Source of the DNA: Streptomyces cacaoi
GTDB taxonomy: Bacteria > Actinomycetota > Actinomycetes > Streptomycetales > Streptomycetaceae
Length of the DNA: 64,000 nucleotides
Direction of reading: 5' to 3'
Assembly (NCBI RefSeq): GCF_006539165.1
Contig: NZ_BJMM01000004.1
Coordinates: 62,001 to 126,000 of the forward strand
Each line of letters starts with the position of its first letter. Within the stretch, counting starts at the first letter, position 1. This document shows positions 8,295 through 17,088 of the stretch, piece after piece. The notes under the pieces were generated by a model, which worked only from the letters and a program-made list of their open reading frames with translations, had not been told where the DNA came from and ran no database searches. Made by a program: the position numbers and the translations under genes.

Positions 8295-9245
8295 ATGCTC
8301 GGCAGACTGCTGCGCCGCCTGGCGGGACTGGTCGCCACGCTGTTCGCGGCCTCCTTCGTGATCTTCGCCGCGGTGTATGCCGCGCCCGGCGATCCCGCGG
8401 TCTTCCTCGCCGGCGGCCGCGACAAGCTCACCCCGGAGAAGCTCGCCGCCGTCCGCGAGCAGTACCACCTGGACGAACCCCTGGTCGTCCAGTACGGCCG
8501 CTGGCTGTGGGACTGCCTGCACGGCGACCTCGGCCGCTCCTTCAAGTACACCGACCAGGTGGCGGATCTGCTCACCTCCCGGCTGCCGACCACGCTGGAG
8601 CTGGTCGCCTACGCGACGGTGCTGTTCGTGGTGTTCGGCGTGGGCGCGGGCATCGTCGCCGCGGTCCGGCGCGGCTGGGCGGACCAGGCCGTGGTCGGCG
8701 GCACCACGCTCGCCGCTTCCGTGCCGAACTTCGTCGCCGCGATCGGCCTGGTGGCACTGTTCGGGGTGCGCCTGGGCTGGTTCCCGGTCACCGGGCAGGG
8801 CTCCGGCTTCACGGGCACGCTGCACCATCTGACGCTGCCCGCCGTGTCGTTGGCGCTCGGCGCGCTGGCGGTCATCAGCCGGGTCACCCGCCAGTCGATG
8901 CTGGACGCGGCGGCATCGGACCATGTGGCGGCGGCCCGTGCCTCCGGCGTCCCCGAACGCACGCTCGTGCGGCGGCATGTGCTGCGCAACGCGCTCGGGC
9001 CGATCGTCACCATGTGCGGGCTGGTCACGGCGGGAATGCTGGCGGGAACCGTGGTGGTGGAGACGGCGTTCGGGCTCAGCGGCGTCGGCTCCCTGCTGGT
9101 CAACGCCATCAACACGCACGACTTCCCCGTCGCGCAGGCGGTGCTGCTGCTGATGGTCACCGGATACGTCGTCGTCACCAACCTCGTGGATCTCGTGCAT
9201 CCGCTGCTCGATCCACGGGTGCGCGCGGAAAGGAGCGCGGCATGA
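8295..9245 (+). CDS. ABC transporter permease, DppB/OppB type
   Basis: 316 aa. Six transmembrane segments are expected; the first is LVATLFAASFVIFAAVY, followed by the periplasmic stretch with AVREQYHLDEPLVVQYGRWL. The cytoplasmic EAA-type loop is DAAASDHVAAARASGVPERT. It starts 6 bp after the binding-protein stop and overlaps the next permease in an ATGA. It pairs with the DppC-type subunit to form the channel. Confidence 0.94.
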   Translation: MLGRLLRRLAGLVATLFAASFVIFAAVYAAPGDPAVFLAGGRDKLTPEKLAAVREQYHLDEPLVVQYGRWLWDCLHGDLGRSFKYTDQVADLLTSRLPTTLELVAYATVLFVVFGVGAGIVAAVRRGWADQAVVGGTTLAASVPNFVAAIGLVALFGVRLGWFPVTGQGSGFTGTLHHLTLPAVSLALGALAVISRVTRQSMLDAAASDHVAAARASGVPERTLVRRHVLRNALGPIVTMCGLVTAGMLAGTVVVETAFGLSGVGSLLVNAINTHDFPVAQAVLLLMVTGYVVVTNLVDLVHPLLDPRVRAERSAA

Positions 9246-10120
9246 CCGGTCCCACCGCACCGGCACTCCCGGCCGCCCGGACGCGGCTGCGGGTCCGCGG
9301 CACCGTCCCGGCCGGCGGACTGCCCCTCGGGGTCCGCCTGGGCGCGGGGTTCCTCGCCCTCGTCGTGCTCGCCGCCGTCCTGGCGCCGCTGATCGCGCCC
9401 TATCCGCCCGACGCCATCGATCTGGACGCCTCCCTCGCGGGCACCGGCCACGCCCACTGGCTGGGCACGGACGCCTCCGGCCAGGACCTCCTGTCCCGGG
9501 TGCTGCACGGGGCGCGCACGAGCCTGGTCGCGCCGCTGCTGCTGCTCGCGCTGGCGGCACTGCTCGGCGTCACGCTGGGCACCCTGGCGGCCTGGCGCGG
9601 CGGCTGGGTGGACACGCTGGTCTCCCGGCTGACGGATGTGATGTACGCCTTCCCCGGGCTGCTGTTCGTCGTGCTGATCATCGCCGTCTTCGGTGCCGGG
9701 ATGACGACCTCGGTGCTGGCGCTCGCGCTCGCCTACGCGCCGACGATCGCCAAGTACACCCGCAGTGTGGCCCTCGCGGAACGCACCAAGCCGTATGTGG
9801 ACGCCTACCGCGTCCAGGGCATGGGAGGCGCGCGGATCTGCGCCTTCCATCTGGTGCCGAACCTGTCCCGGGCGGTCGTCGGCTATCTGGTGGTGCTCTT
9901 CGGCGAGGCGCTGATGAGCCTGGCCACGCTCAGCTATCTCGGTTTCGGCGCCCAGCCGCCCAGTTCGGACTGGGGCCTGATGGTGCAGGAGGGGCAGGCG
10001 GCCGTGGTGCAGGGGGCGCCGCTGCCCGCGCTGGTGCCCGGTACGGCCATCGCCGCCGTGGTGGTGGCGTTCAACATCGTCGGCGTCTGGGCCGCCGACC
10101 GGCTCGGCAGCAGGAGGTGA
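9242..10120 (+). CDS. ABC transporter permease, DppC/OppC type
   Basis: 292 aa. The N-terminal OppC domain (LGAGFLALVVLAAVLAPLIA, then HWLGTDASGQDLLSRVLHGA) is followed by the binding-protein-dependent permease domain. The coupling loop reads VDAYRVQGMGGARICAFHLV. It is translationally coupled to the DppB-type gene, and AGGAGGTGA at its 3' end serves the next start. It is the second half of the membrane channel. Confidence 0.94.
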   Translation: MTGPTAPALPAARTRLRVRGTVPAGGLPLGVRLGAGFLALVVLAAVLAPLIAPYPPDAIDLDASLAGTGHAHWLGTDASGQDLLSRVLHGARTSLVAPLLLLALAALLGVTLGTLAAWRGGWVDTLVSRLTDVMYAFPGLLFVVLIIAVFGAGMTTSVLALALAYAPTIAKYTRSVALAERTKPYVDAYRVQGMGGARICAFHLVPNLSRAVVGYLVVLFGEALMSLATLSYLGFGAQPPSSDWGLMVQEGQAAVVQGAPLPALVPGTAIAAVVVAFNIVGVWAADRLGSRR

Positions 10121-10124
10121 CGTC

Positions 10125-11432
10125 ATGACGGACACACACGGGCACCGTCCGGCGGCCGGGGCACAACCGGCGGCCGGGGCACGGATGCCGTCGGCCCGCG
10201 CCGAGCAGCCCGGCGCGGAACCGGCCCCGGCAGGATCGGCCGCGGCGGAACCGGAGGCGGCGGCCCGGGGTGCTTCGGGCGGTGCGGAGCCGCTGCTCGA
10301 CATCGTGGGCCTGGGCCTCGAACTGCCGGGAGCCGCCCGCCCGTTGCTGGCGGACGTCTCGCTGCGGGTGCGGCCCGGGGAGGTGGTCGGCCTGGTGGGG
10401 GAGTCGGGCTCCGGCAAGTCGACGACGGCCAAGGCGGCGCTGGCCCTGTTCCCGGACGGCGCGCGGCCCACCGGCGAGGTCCGGGTGGCCGGAACCGATG
10501 TGCTGGCACTGCGCGGTGAGGCGCTGCGAGCGCACCGGGCGCGCACGGTCGCGATGGTGCACCAGGATCCGCGCGCCGCGCTCAACCCGGTGCGCCGCGT
10601 CGGCGACTTCCTCACCGAACGCCTCGCGCTCGCGGGCTTCGCGGGAAACCGGGCGGCGGTGCGGGGGCGCGCGGTCGAGCTGCTCGCCGAGGTCGGCCTG
10701 CCCGACCCGGCCCGTCGGCTGCGGCAGCGTCCGCACGAGCTGTCCGGCGGCATGCTGCAACGGGTCGTCATCGCCGGGGCGTTGGCGGTCGGCCCCCGCC
10801 TCCTGCTGGCCGACGAGGCGACGAGCGCGCTGGACGTCACCACCCAGGCCGAGATCCTCGATCTGCTGCGCACGGTGCGCCGCGAGCACGGCACGGGCCT
10901 GCTGTTCATCACCCACGATCTCCAGCTGGCGGCGGCGTACTGCGACCGGGTGCTGGTGATGTACGCGGGCCGCCTCGTCGAACACCGCCCGGCCGAGGCC
11001 CTGTTCACCGATCCGCGGCATCCCTACACCCGTGGCCTGCTGGAGTGCTCGCCCACGCTGGACGAGGCCGCGGCGGGGGTCCGCCCGATCCCCGGGCGCC
11101 CGCCGTCCCTCGCGGACGCCTTCCCCGGCTGCCCGTTCACGGCCCGCTGCCCGGGCGCGGAACCGGAGTGCGAGCGGTGGCAGCCGCGTCCCGTCCCCCT
11201 GCCCGGGGACGGCATGGCCGCCTGCCGCCGCCTGGCCGAGTACGAGCCGGACGGCGCGGAGAGCGGCGGCGCGGACGCCGGTACGGACGCCCGGGGCGCG
11301 GCGGCCGGTGCCGAGGGGGTGGAGAGGGCGGGAGCGGATCCGTCTCCCGGCCCGGTGGCGGTGAGCGCACCGGCACGGCGCGACGCGGCGCCGGGCCCGG
11401 TGTCCGGGACGACGGAAGGAGGCGCGGGATGA
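10125..11432 (+). CDS. ABC transporter ATP-binding protein, DppD/OppD type
   Basis: 435 aa. It has a 50-residue Ala-rich N-terminal extension, then Walker A GESGSGKSTTA, signature LSGGMLQRVV and Walker B LLLADEATSALD. The C-terminal oligopeptide-transporter extension carries four cysteines (GCPFTARC, PECERW, AACRR), a pattern associated in related Dpp ATPases with an iron-sulfur cluster. After this comes about 75 residues of disordered Ala/Gly/Pro tail, longer than usual. It starts behind a near-perfect AGGAGGTGA and overlaps the second ATPase by ATGA. Confidence 0.93.
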   Translation: MTDTHGHRPAAGAQPAAGARMPSARAEQPGAEPAPAGSAAAEPEAAARGASGGAEPLLDIVGLGLELPGAARPLLADVSLRVRPGEVVGLVGESGSGKSTTAKAALALFPDGARPTGEVRVAGTDVLALRGEALRAHRARTVAMVHQDPRAALNPVRRVGDFLTERLALAGFAGNRAAVRGRAVELLAEVGLPDPARRLRQRPHELSGGMLQRVVIAGALAVGPRLLLADEATSALDVTTQAEILDLLRTVRREHGTGLLFITHDLQLAAAYCDRVLVMYAGRLVEHRPAEALFTDPRHPYTRGLLECSPTLDEAAAGVRPIPGRPPSLADAFPGCPFTARCPGAEPECERWQPRPVPLPGDGMAACRRLAEYEPDGAESGGADAGTDARGAAAGAEGVERAGADPSPGPVAVSAPARRDAAPGPVSGTTEGGAG

Positions 11433-12295
11433 CGGCGCACGGGCCGGTCGCGGGGCCGGAGGCCGCCGGGGGCGCACCCCCGGTGCTGACGGTGGACGCG
11501 CTGAGCAAGACGTATCCGCTGCCCGGCGGCGGTCGGCTCACCGCCGCCGACGCCATCGGGTTCACGGTGCCGCGGGGCGGCTCCCTCGGCATCGTCGGCG
11601 AATCGGGCTCGGGGAAGACGACGGTGGCGCGGATGCTCGTCGGTCTGGTCCGCCCGGACGCCGGCACGGTCACGGTCGACGGCCGGGCGCGCCCCGCGCG
11701 GCCCGCGCGCGGCCGGGCGGCGCGGCTGGCCAGGGCGCGGGAGATCCAGATGGTCTTCCAGGATCCGTATGTCTCGCTGGATCCGCGGTTGACGGGCCGG
11801 CAGTGCCTGCTGACGGCGCTGCGGCTGCACGGCGCGTCGGGCGCCGCGGCGGAGGAGAAGGCGGAGCGGCTGCTCGGGCAGGTCGGGCTCGGGTCCCGCG
11901 AGGGGGCGGCCCGGCCGCACGCGCTCTCCGGCGGCCAGCGTCAACGCCTCGCCATCGCACGCGCGTTGGCGGTGGAGCCCCGGGTGCTGGTGCTGGACGA
12001 GGCGGTGGCGGCGCTGGACGTCTCCATCCAGGCGCAGATCCTCCAGTTGCTGGGGGAGGTGCGCCGGGAGACGGGTGTGGCGCTCGTGTTCGTCAGCCAC
12101 GATCTGGCCGTCGTCCGGCACATCACCGAGGCGACGCTGGTGATGCGGCGCGGCACGGTGGTCGAGCAGGGCCCGACCCGCAGCGTGCTGGCCGCTCCCG
12201 TGACGCCCTACACCCGGGCCCTGTTGGCCGCCGTCCCCCGCCCCGGCTGGGACCCGGCGGCGGCCCTCCGAGCCGCCGCCCCGGACACACCATGA
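11429..12295 (+). CDS. ABC transporter ATP-binding protein, DppF/OppF type
   Basis: 288 aa. Walker A GESGSGKTTVA, Q-loop MVFQDPYVSLDP, signature ALSGGQRQRLAIARAL, Walker B VLVLDEAVAALD and switch His in FVSHDLAV are all present. The C-terminus stops soon after PYTRALLAAVPRP, so it lacks the Cys-bearing extension of its partner. It is the last gene of the importer operon; a repeat-rich gap follows. Confidence 0.94.
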   Translation: MTAHGPVAGPEAAGGAPPVLTVDALSKTYPLPGGGRLTAADAIGFTVPRGGSLGIVGESGSGKTTVARMLVGLVRPDAGTVTVDGRARPARPARGRAARLARAREIQMVFQDPYVSLDPRLTGRQCLLTALRLHGASGAAAEEKAERLLGQVGLGSREGAARPHALSGGQRQRLAIARALAVEPRVLVLDEAVAALDVSIQAQILQLLGEVRRETGVALVFVSHDLAVVRHITEATLVMRRGTVVEQGPTRSVLAAPVTPYTRALLAAVPRPGWDPAAALRAAAPDTP

Positions 12296-12336
12296 CCGGC
12301 CCGGACCTTGTGTCCCCCCCCTGACCGTGAGCGCCT

Positions 12337-12471
12337 GGCTTCGTGATTGCCCGGACGCACCGTGACCGCCCGGCCTCGTGACCGCCCGGACACACCGTGC
12401 GCCCGGCCTCGTGACCGCCCGGACGCACCGTGCGCCCGGCCTCGTGACCGGCCCGGCCTCGTGCCCGCTCC
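12337..12471. repeat. 33-35 bp tandem repeat downstream of the peptide-transporter operon
   Basis: The unit begins GGCCTCGTGACCGCCCGGAC and ends CACCGTGCGCCC. Copies start at 12337 (35 bp, diverged), 12372 (33 bp) and 12405 (33 bp), with a decayed copy from 12438. It occupies most of the 273-bp gap between the convergent ATPase and DUF5701 genes. No open frame or oligo-T terminator is seen here. Confidence 0.75.
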
Positions 12472-12568
12472 GGCATCACGATCGCCCCGCCCCGTAAGCG
12501 GCCCGACGTGGGCCGGGGCCCGGCCGGTGGGTGCGCCGGGCCCCGACTGCCGTACGGCCGGGCCCGGT

Positions 12569-13243
12569 TCAGGCCGCCACGCGGGTGGCCGCCGAGGCCA
12601 TGCCCAGCCAGGAGTGCGGATTGCCCTCCCAGCACCAGCCCAGCTTGGGGGCGCGTTCGCTGATCCAGAGGGCCGGGACGCGGCGGTCGCCGCACCGGGA
12701 GGCGCCCAGGGAGAAGCACCGGTTCTTGGCGAGGGCGCCGGGGAAGTGGGTGACGAAGGCCAGTCCCTCCTCGATGGTGAGCGGGGTCCGGCCGCGTTCG
12801 GCGAGCGTGGTCAGCGCACCGCGGGGCACGGCTCCGCAGAACTCCTCACCGCGGTCGGCGTCGAGCAGGAGGTAGGCGGCGGCGGGCGGCTCGGTCTTCT
12901 CGACGGGGACGAACTTCTCCAACGCCCCTTCCTCGTAGTGCCGGTCGATGACGCCGGGCTTCCGCCCGCCGCTCAGTCGCAGCAGCGGGACCGTCTCCTC
13001 CACGGGGGCCAGCTCCCGGGTGACGACGAGGAGGAACGGGGCGTGCCCCGTCGTCTCGTCGCCGGGGTCGCCGGTCTCCCGCAGCCCCGGCGCGTGCCGC
13101 GCGACGTCCTCGACGACGTCGCGCAGGGGGTGCACCAGGGCGGAGAACTCCTCCTCGGTCCGTCCGGAGAGGGCCGGAAAGCCCTGTGTCAGCAGGGTGT
13201 TGAGCTGTCGGTCGAACTCACGCGTGGCTTCGGTGACGTTCAG
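12569..13243 (-). CDS. DUF5701-family protein of unknown function, apparent CTG start
   Basis: 224 aa if started at CTG 13243. The conserved family pattern is visible from the N-terminus (EFDRQLNTLLTQGFPALSG, EEEFSALVHPLRD) to the C-terminus (NRCFSLGASRCGDRRVPALW, PKLGWCWEGNPHSWLG). The only conventional start in frame is GTG 13135, which would delete the conserved first 36 residues. No in-frame ATG, GTG or TTG exists between CTG 13243 and the upstream TAA near 13350. GGAGGAG lies seven bases before the CTG, so CTG is the best start. The function is unknown; many Cys and Trp residues are conserved at the C-terminus. Confidence 0.82.
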   Translation of the reverse strand: MNVTEATREFDRQLNTLLTQGFPALSGRTEEEFSALVHPLRDVVEDVARHAPGLRETGDPGDETTGHAPFLLVVTRELAPVEETVPLLRLSGGRKPGVIDRHYEEGALEKFVPVEKTEPPAAAYLLLDADRGEEFCGAVPRGALTTLAERGRTPLTIEEGLAFVTHFPGALAKNRCFSLGASRCGDRRVPALWISERAPKLGWCWEGNPHSWLGMASAATRVAA

Positions 13244-13557
13244 GGGGTCTCCTCCCGCGCGGCCTCGACGGCCGTTCCGCTCCCGCTCCCGGTGCAGGTG
13301 TCGGCATCGGTTCGGGTTCCGTTCCCGGCTCTTCCCCGGGCTCTCTTCTTACGTCGGCGGTAAAAATAAGCACGGGCCCCCGTGGCGTCAAGAGAAATAT
13401 ACGTCCGGTGTAAGGAGGGCGGCTCGACTCGTCCGGAGCCCGCCCGGTCCCCGCCGTCCGCGGCGCGCCCCAGCCCCGTTCCGCCCCGCCCCGGGCCCGT
13501 CCCGGCGCGGGACCGGAACGGGCAGGGGCGAGGCGGTGAGACAGGGGGGGCAGGCGG
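13244..13557. other. Gap upstream of the DUF5701 gene
   Basis: This 314-bp gap lies between two minus-strand genes. An AT-rich patch at about 13350-13375 (TAAAAATAAG on the plus strand), next to a short CACGG/CCGTG dyad at 13371-13384, is the likeliest promoter zone for DUF5701. No gene is supportable here. Confidence 0.4.
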
Positions 13558-15054
13558 TCAGCTGTGCACGGCGTCGGCGTCGGCGTCCGGGTCCGTACCG
13601 GTGGGGGCGGCGGACCGGCCGACGGCCCGCATGCAGAGGGCCACGAGCGGGACCGCCGCGAGGACACCGACCGTGGCCCAGGTGAACGCCGTCCGGTACC
13701 CGGCGGCCGAGCCGGCCGAGGAGCCGGCGGCGGGGGCGAGGGCGGCGCCGACGAGGACGGCCAGGCCGAGGGAGCCGCCGAGCTGGTCGACGGAGCGCTG
13801 GACGCCGGAGGCGAGCCCGGCGTCCTCCTCGGTGACCCCGTGCAGGGCGGCGTTCTGGAGGGCGATCAGTCCGAGCCCCATCCCGACGGCCATGGCGAGC
13901 ATGCCGGGCACGAGGTCGGTCCACAGCTCGCCCTCGTCGGGCAGCAGCGCCAGCCAGCCGCCGCCGGCCGCTGCACACAGCAGCCCGGTGACGGCCGTCC
14001 CGCGCAGCCCGAGCACCGGCACGATCCGGCCGACGACCGAGACGCTGAGCAACAGGGCCGCGCAGAACGGGAGATACGCGAGCCCGGCGTGCAGCGGGCT
14101 CATGTCGAGCACCCGCTGCATATAGAGGGTGGCCAGGAAGAAGGTGGTGGACAGCGCGGCGCTCAGCAGGACGGTGGCGGCGTTGGCGGCCGTCCGGGTG
14201 CGGTGGGCGAAGAACCGCAGCGGCACCAGGGGCTGCGGCGAGCGGGCCTGGGCCAGGGCGAACAGGGCGAGCGCCGCGAGCCCGCCGGCCAGCGGCAGCA
14301 GCACTCCGGCGGAGCCCCAGCCGTGGTCGGCGGCGCGCAGGACGCCGTACACCAGCGCGAGCGGTCCCACGGTGAGGAGCCCGGCCGAGGGGAGGCCGAG
14401 GCGCCGGCCGCGGGGGAGGGCCCGCGCCTCGCCCGGGTCCGCTGCCGGGTGCCGCGGGTCGGCCGGGACGACGAGCGGGGTCAGCAGGAGCACGGCGGCG
14501 GTGAGCGGGACGTTGACGAAGAAGATCCAGCGCCAGTGCAGCAGTTCGGTCAGCACACCGGACAGCAGGACGCCGCCGACCAGGCCGAGGCTGGAGATGC
14601 CGCCCCACACGCCCAACGCACGGGCGCGGTCGGCGGGTTCGGGGAAGAGCAGCGCGATGAGCGCCATCGCGGCGGGTGCGGCCAGCGCCTCGCCGGCACC
14701 CTGGCCGAACCGGGCGGCGAGCAGCACGGCCGTGCCGTCGGCGACCCCGGCCAGCAGCGAGGAGGCGCCGAACAGCAGGGCGCCGAGGAGGAACATCCGG
14801 CGCCGGCCGAACAGGTCGCCGAGGCGGCCACCGAGCAGCAGGAGGCCGCCCCCGGCGAGCATGTAGCCGGTGACGACCCAGGTCAGGGCGGCGGGGTCGG
14901 CGTCGAGGTCGGCGCCCATGGACGGCAGCGCCACATTGACGACGGTCACGTCGAGTGCGATCAGGCACTGGAGGACGGACAGCACGGCGAGCGCGTACCA
15001 GCGGTGTGCGGGCGCGCGCAGGCCGGAGGAGGGTACAGAGGACGAGGAAGGCAC
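13558..15054 (-). CDS. MFS drug exporter, EmrB/QacA (DHA2) type
   Basis: 498 aa, expected 14 transmembrane segments. Family motifs include QCLIALDVTVVNVALPSMG near residue 30, LGGRLGDLFGRRRMFLLG (motif A) and GVWGGISSLGLVGGVLLSG (motif C, antiporter). GTG 15054 is chosen because GGGAG lies seven bases upstream and no ATG occurs before the first membrane helix. It would expel hydrophobic compounds by proton antiport at the cytoplasmic membrane. No adjacent regulator was found, and the substrate is unknown. Confidence 0.93.
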   Translation of the reverse strand: MPSSSSVPSSGLRAPAHRWYALAVLSVLQCLIALDVTVVNVALPSMGADLDADPAALTWVVTGYMLAGGGLLLLGGRLGDLFGRRRMFLLGALLFGASSLLAGVADGTAVLLAARFGQGAGEALAAPAAMALIALLFPEPADRARALGVWGGISSLGLVGGVLLSGVLTELLHWRWIFFVNVPLTAAVLLLTPLVVPADPRHPAADPGEARALPRGRRLGLPSAGLLTVGPLALVYGVLRAADHGWGSAGVLLPLAGGLAALALFALAQARSPQPLVPLRFFAHRTRTAANAATVLLSAALSTTFFLATLYMQRVLDMSPLHAGLAYLPFCAALLLSVSVVGRIVPVLGLRGTAVTGLLCAAAGGGWLALLPDEGELWTDLVPGMLAMAVGMGLGLIALQNAALHGVTEEDAGLASGVQRSVDQLGGSLGLAVLVGAALAPAAGSSAGSAAGYRTAFTWATVGVLAAVPLVALCMRAVGRSAAPTGTDPDADADAVHS

Positions 15055-15596
15055 GGAAGGACTCCCGGAACCGTGAGTGCCGGCCGGAGCCCGGAGCGGG
15101 CGGGGCCGGTGAAGTGGACGGGGCAAGCACCTGACGACCCGCGTACGGCGGGTCGGAGCACGCCTGCGGCACCGCGTCCGCGCAGGGGTGCGCGGGCAGC
15201 GCGCGCGGATGTGCGCGGGCTGCGGACGGCGGTGCCGGAGCGCCGCGGAGTCAGTCCGTGACGGCGACGGCAGCTGTGGCGGCGCTTGCCATGGGAGCCC
15301 TTCCTGATCGGCCGGCGGTGTCCGCTGCCGCCGGGGCGGGAGCGGGGCCGGAAGTGCGGGTGCGGCGGCGGTACTTGGCCGCCGCCGGTCGGCGGGGCGA
15401 GTGTACGGACGCGGCCGTGGCTCCCGCAATCCGCCCGTGCGCTGCGGGTCCGTCGCCGGGGTGGGCGGCCCGTCCGGCGGGGTGCGGTCCCCGACGCACC
15501 AGCGCCCCGTCGGCCGCTGGCGGACCAGTCGGCCGACGGGGCGTCCGGCGACCCGCACGAGGCGGGAGGGGAGCCGGGTCGATAAGACGCGGGGGA
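15055..15596. other. 542-bp gap between the two MFS genes
   Basis: There is no conserved gene. The minus strand holds a 13-codon open frame, 15292-15251, reading MASAATAAVAVTD, with GGAAGGG in ribosome-binding position. It is too short to judge. The rest is GC-rich DNA that should contain the exporter's promoter. Confidence 0.4.
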
Positions 15597-16946
15597 TCAG
15601 GCGGGGGTCGGGGCGGCGTCGGTGCCCTTCTCCAGGCTCCGGCCGGACGGGCCGGGGGAGTCCGGGGCGCCCGGGCCGCTCTTCTCCTCGGGCATCTTGA
15701 GGAAGAAGGTCAGCACGAGGGCGACCAGGTACAGCGCGAGGAAGACGATCGTCACGCCGCCCGCGCCGACCAGCGGCAGGAAGAGGCTGGCGATGGCGGG
15801 GCCGACGAAGGTCGCGCCGCCCGCGCCCAGGTTGAGCAGGGCCATCGCGCCGCCCTTGTTCTCCGGGGCCATGTTGGGGATGAGCGCGGAGATCGGCACG
15901 AAGCCGGCGAGGGTGGCGCCGTAGAGCATGCCGGCGAGCACCGCGACCCAGTAGTAGTCCGGGCCGAGCCACGTGGGCACGAAGTACAGGACCGTGACGC
16001 TGATCGCGCAGCCGAGGGCGCCGAAGGTCGCGATGGTGGTGCGCCAGCCGATCCGGTCGGAGATGGCGCCGAAGAAGAGATTGAAGAAGATGTTGGTGCC
16101 GTAGATGATCGCCAGCAGCTGGAGCCACTTGTCGGTGCCGAAGCCGACGTCGTCGGAGAAGATCCGCGGCAGGTAGACCAGCATGCCGAACTCGGGCGCC
16201 GTGTTGATGACCCGCACCAGGCAGCCGACGAGGACGCGGGGGTGCGTCCAGATGATCGAGACGCTCTCGTAGAGGCTCTGCCCGGTGGTGACCTCCGGCG
16301 CGGCCAGCCGCTCGCCGCCCTCCCGCTTCTTCGCGCCGAGCAGGGCGATGCCGCCGCCGACGAGGATGAGCCCGAGCGCGCTCCACAGGGTCCCCATGTG
16401 CCCGATGCCGGGGATGGTGAAGCTGGACCACAGCGAGCCGAGCGTGGGCAGACCGCCGGTGAAGGCGAAGTAGAACCAGCCGACGGCGGTGCCGAGGCGT
16501 GCCTTGGGCGCGGTGCCGGTGATCCAGACGAGGAAGCCGAAGGCGAACAGCGGGTAGCCGAAGCCGCGGATGCCGTAGAAGACGAGCATCAGCGCGTAGT
16601 TCTCGGTGCCGAGCGCGAACAGCAGGTAGAGCGCGTCGAAGACGGCCCAGATGGCCAGGCCCACCCACATCACCTTGCGCGGGCCCCACACCTGGGAGAG
16701 CGCGCCGGAGAACCAGGAGGCGAGCATCACGGCGATGCCGTAGACGGTGATGACGTAGCCCGCCTTCACGTCGGTGCCGGCGCCGTGGTCGGCCATGTAC
16801 GGCGAGATGAAGCCGCTCTCCACGCCGTCGCCGATCATGAACAGCAGGACGCCGATGTACCCGAGCAACAGGGGCTTCGGGATTCCTATCCGGTCGAGCA
16901 GTCCTCTCCCGCCGGCTGTGCCCAGCGCCGTCGCTTGGTCCGGCAT
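15597..16946 (-). CDS. MFS sugar-alcohol transporter (polyol permease family, RbtT/DalT-like)
   Basis: 449 aa with 12 predicted helices. The N-terminal KPLLLGYIGVLLFMIGDGVE and SGFISPYMADHGAGTD are characteristic of the ribitol/D-arabinitol/erythritol permease group, followed by motif A (LASWFSGALSQVWGPRKVMW) and FGYPLFAFGFLVWITG. ATG 16946 has GGAGG five bases upstream. It is transcribed away from the DeoR gene with its own promoter region carrying TGTTAAA sites at 17022-17057, so it is probably the uptake system of the DeoR-controlled locus. The polyol identity is inferred from family. Confidence 0.9.
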   Translation of the reverse strand: MPDQATALGTAGGRGLLDRIGIPKPLLLGYIGVLLFMIGDGVESGFISPYMADHGAGTDVKAGYVITVYGIAVMLASWFSGALSQVWGPRKVMWVGLAIWAVFDALYLLFALGTENYALMLVFYGIRGFGYPLFAFGFLVWITGTAPKARLGTAVGWFYFAFTGGLPTLGSLWSSFTIPGIGHMGTLWSALGLILVGGGIALLGAKKREGGERLAAPEVTTGQSLYESVSIIWTHPRVLVGCLVRVINTAPEFGMLVYLPRIFSDDVGFGTDKWLQLLAIIYGTNIFFNLFFGAISDRIGWRTTIATFGALGCAISVTVLYFVPTWLGPDYYWVAVLAGMLYGATLAGFVPISALIPNMAPENKGGAMALLNLGAGGATFVGPAIASLFLPLVGAGGVTIVFLALYLVALVLTFFLKMPEEKSGPGAPDSPGPSGRSLEKGTDAAPTPA

Positions 16947-17021
16947 CACGGCCTCCACTCCGAGGTAACCACTTGGTGCACCGGAGATACTCAGCCGCTC
17001 CGCAATAAATATCAAGAGGGA

Positions 17022-17057
17022 TGTTAAAGATAACCGCGTCTCGTGTTAAACCACGAG
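17022..17057. promoter_or_regulatory. Candidate DeoR operators before the polyol permease
   Basis: Two motifs lie 75-110 bp upstream of the permease start. TGTTAAAGATAAC is at 17022-17034. The hairpin-forming CTCGTG-TTAAAC-CACGAG is at 17040-17057, with perfect 6-bp arms. The TGTTAAA and GATAAC elements recur in the deoR-HAD divergent region at 18071-18092, as expected for sites of one regulator. Confidence 0.6.
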
Positions 17058-17088
17058 AGGAGGCCGCGGGCCGGCGCACCGGCCGTGA

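Noticed and set aside
6333..9560. Minus-strand open frame of more than 1,000 codons over the peptide transporter
   Set aside because: Antisense to the binding-protein and permease genes, whose lipobox, helices and couplings are evident.
15251..15292. 13-codon open frame with a good ribosome-binding site before the drug exporter
   Set aside because: Too short and too Ala/Val-rich to separate from chance in GC-rich DNA; no attenuator hairpin was found between it and the exporter.
13558..17079. A very long open frame on the minus strand joining the two MFS genes
   Set aside because: The high GC content leaves the frame open. Only 15054-13558 shows transporter sequence in that frame; the permease is in another frame with its own start and ribosome-binding site.
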